From: RGIG8745 sp045576655
Lineage (GTDB): Bacteria > Bacteroidota > Bacteroidia > Bacteroidales > Bacteroidaceae
DNA: 64,000 bases
Assembly: GCA_045576655.1 (NCBI GenBank)
Contig: JAZNGW010000004.1
Span: 1 to 64,000 of the forward strand
Direction: 5' to 3'
The position numbers and the translations under genes are program-made. Each line of letters opens with the position of its first letter. The stretch's first letter is position 1. Below the pieces are notes generated by a model that saw nothing but the letters and a program-made list of their open reading frames with translations, searched no databases and was not told the DNA's origin. This document shows positions 62,524 to 64,000 of the stretch, one piece after another.

Positions 62524-62548
62524 GGGCACCCCTTGCGGGTGCCCTTTT
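62524..62548. repeat. GGGCACCC palindrome
   Basis: GGGCACCC (62524-62531) and GGGTGCCC (62537-62544) with loop CTTGC, followed by TTTT. It is a member of the dispersed GC-palindrome class. Confidence 0.65.
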
Positions 62549-63205
62549 CAGGAGTTAAAGAGTCAGGAAGTTAAGGAGTTAAGCTGTAGGGAGTGGGCGT
62601 GCCCTTTCCGTTGCAGTCGTTTTGTAGGGTGCGGACCTATGTGTCCGCCCGAAAACACAAGCAGTGTAAGACCCCTCCCTAACCCTCCCCAAAGGGAGGG
62701 AACTATGATCCCTACAAAACCGTGTGTTCCGTGTTCTCAGTGTGTTCCGTACCAATATTTAACGCACTAAAAACCACAGATCACACAGATGCACACAGAT
62801 TAAACAATGTACCCAAAGAGGAAATCCGTGCAAATCCGTCCAATCTGCGTAATCCGCGTTCAAAAAGAACTGAAGACAATTATTGAATAATTAGCGGCAA
62901 TTAGTGTTTCCCACCTCTACGGCAATCAGCGGGATTTGCGGGAAACAAAATCCGTGTCCAAAAAAAAGAAACGCCACACTGTGACGTCTCTACGTCATGC
63001 GTTTTCGGGCACCCGCAAGGGGCGCCCCTACGGCATAATGGGATTTGTCAGAATTTAATCTGTGAAGATTTGCGTGATCTGTGGTATAGAATAATAATTG
63101 TCTTTAATCGCTTTTGAAAACAAGTGCTTGAAAATCAACTCTACACCGCTCGAAAATCTACACCACCGCACTAAAGACTTACTGAGGCCTCGGAGAAAAG
63201 TATAA

Positions 63206-63289
63206 ATAAAACTAATATTTGTAAGAATAAAACTAATATTTATATAAATAAAACTATTATTTGTACAAATATTACTTTTATTTATAGTT
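63206..63289. repeat. 21-bp AT-rich array, family C (copy C1), 4 units
   Basis: Units start at 63206, 63227, 63248 and 63269. The first three read ATAAAACTAATATTTGTAAG with few changes; the fourth is diverged and partly inverted, so that TATTTGTACAAATA at the unit 3/4 junction is a palindrome. Period and unit number match family B but the sequence does not. Confidence 0.85.
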
Positions 63290-63390
63290 TTCAGCGAGGT
63301 GAAGACAAATAAGGAGTGCGGTGGGGATAAAAAAGAAGCGCGGCGGAGGTAAGTCTCCACTGCGCTAATAGCTGATATAAAGAGAGTTAT

Positions 63391-64000
63391 CTAATATTTT
63401 TCCTTGCCGCATCGGTAACGACGGAGGGAGAAACTGTCGACTTTCAGATAGTTGTGGGGCGTAAGCATGATAGTGTCGGGCACCATTTCGCCCTTTCGGT
63501 TCTTGTCGAACACATAGACGCGGTGAGGCCACGAATTGCAGTTGTAAATATAGAAAGCCCTGTCTTCAAGGTCCTTCAGCACCACCTTCGACCTGTCTGT
63601 ATTCACCACGACATACTCCTCGGTAGGTTTGGTCCAGTAGCCCCTGCCGTTGCCAGTGACGACAAGCACATAAGGTGCTTTTCCCCGACGGTATCTGTCA
63701 ATTTCATTGAGTACGGTACGAATGAAATAAGACATACAAAGGAGCACGAGAATGCCGTAGATCAATCTGCTATAAGACCTGACGAGAATATTAACGAACC
63801 ACTGAAACGGATGCGCATGCATCATTTTGCGCAGCAATCTATTGTCTGATTTCGAATCGTCAGGCACCAGATGGTCGATCTCCTCAAGAAACTTTGTCAT
63901 CTCTTCTGTCGGTTCATTACCACTCGCCAGCATCTTGTCATAGCTTAGAGTGAAGAGAACAGCCACCCCTTTCGAATCATCGGTATCTGGCTTCAGCCTC
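63391..64000 (-). CDS. Membrane protein of unknown function (5' end outside window)
   Basis: The frame is open to the right edge of the window, so the start lies beyond 64000; about 203 C-terminal residues are visible. One transmembrane helix lies in the middle (LIYGILVLLCMSYFIRTVL), followed by a soluble C-terminal part of about 90 residues (YVLVVTGNGRGYWTKP, VYVFDKNRKGEMVPDTIML). I do not recognise a family. It is a separate transcript from the efflux and porin genes, on the opposite strand. Confidence 0.65.
   Translation of the reverse strand, partial: RLKPDTDDSKGVAVLFTLSYDKMLASGNEPTEEMTKFLEEIDHLVPDDSKSDNRLLRKMMHAHPFQWFVNILVRSYSRLIYGILVLLCMSYFIRTVLNEIDRYRRGKAPYVLVVTGNGRGYWTKPTEEYVVVNTDRSKVVLKDLEDRAFYIYNCNSWPHRVYVFDKNRKGEMVPDTIMLTPHNYLKVDSFSLRRYRCGKEKY

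Larger units (their letters stand above)
62363..63390. other. 1-kb repeat-rich spacer without a gene
   Basis: It holds a stack of intergenic repeats: GC palindromes (62407-62443, 62524-62548, near 62630 and 63010), CCCTCCCTAACCCTCCCC (62671), CACAGAT-type repeats (62771-62840, 63057-63090), AATCAGCGGGATTTGCGGG (62921, also near 1118) and the AT-rich 21-bp array C1 (63206-63289). No coding potential was seen apart from a spurious minus-strand frame. Confidence 0.75.

Noticed and set aside
63055..63360. Open frame of 101 codons on the minus strand
   Set aside because: It is produced by the AT-rich 21-bp array and intergenic repeats; the peptide is a repeat of N/I/S/F with no family features.

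Overview
The window comes from a member of the Bacteroidetes, most likely a Prevotella-like Bacteroidales. The evidence is the -33/-7 promoters of the TTTG / TAnnTTTG type, the absence of Shine-Dalgarno sites, a BspA-type leucine-rich surface protein with a Prevotella-style C-terminal tail, a DPP7-type S46 peptidase, DUF3098, DUF4250, DUF4254 and DUF4271 genes, and Bacteroidetes gene orders such as DUF4271-hemD-rnpA.

Layout. 1-8.6 kb is accessory sequence: the 3' end of an MG2-type surface protein gene, an efflux-adaptor relic, a BspA-like gene behind a structured leader, relics of a GH51 gene and of the MG2 gene fused back to back, and an intact GH51 arabinofuranosidase. 8.7-24.8 kb is mostly housekeeping: dnaE, trxA, miaB, then a same-strand run ftsX-DUF3098-uppP-truB-queA-folK-TPR-OMP-SGNH hydrolase. 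24.7-27.5 kb is an AT-rich islet with one MG2-type gene, inserted in the 3' end of the SGNH hydrolase gene and flanked by a 65-bp direct repeat. 27.8-34.2 kb holds a Nudix gene, tdk, a U32 protein, a DPP7-like peptidase and fhs. 34.6-38.9 kb holds tRNA-Leu(CAA) and an MBOAT plus two DHHW proteins, an exopolymer acylation module. 39.1-46.4 kb holds a PurF-like protein without its catalytic Cys, DUF4250, a TPR protein, fur-purA, purD and two membrane proteins. 46.4-51 kb holds pdxB, DUF4254, a GT9 enzyme, a lipid A acyltransferase, yidD and a TatD-like gene, followed on the minus strand by rnpA-hemD-DUF4271. 53.3-55.3 kb holds a LOG-family gene and metK, with a SAM-II-like riboswitch. 55.6-62.4 kb holds a His-rich metal-type RND efflux operon and a porin. 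The right end is a 1-kb repeat-rich spacer and a truncated hypothetical gene.

The most unusual signal is in the spacers. Nine short tandem arrays have 21- or 22-bp units, two DNA turns, mostly with a small palindrome at the centre of each unit. They fall into four unrelated sequence families: GAGCGCTC (4 arrays), CTTAGNCTAAG (3), AACGCTNNAGCGTT (1) and an AT-rich one (1). Most end within about 50-110 bp of a promoter or start codon. This looks like a common architecture filled with different sequences and is the best candidate for an undescribed system. Other items worth attention are the BspA leader with mutually exclusive hairpins, the SGNH/MG2 islet, the Cys-less PurF paralog and the relic fusion at 5.7 kb.
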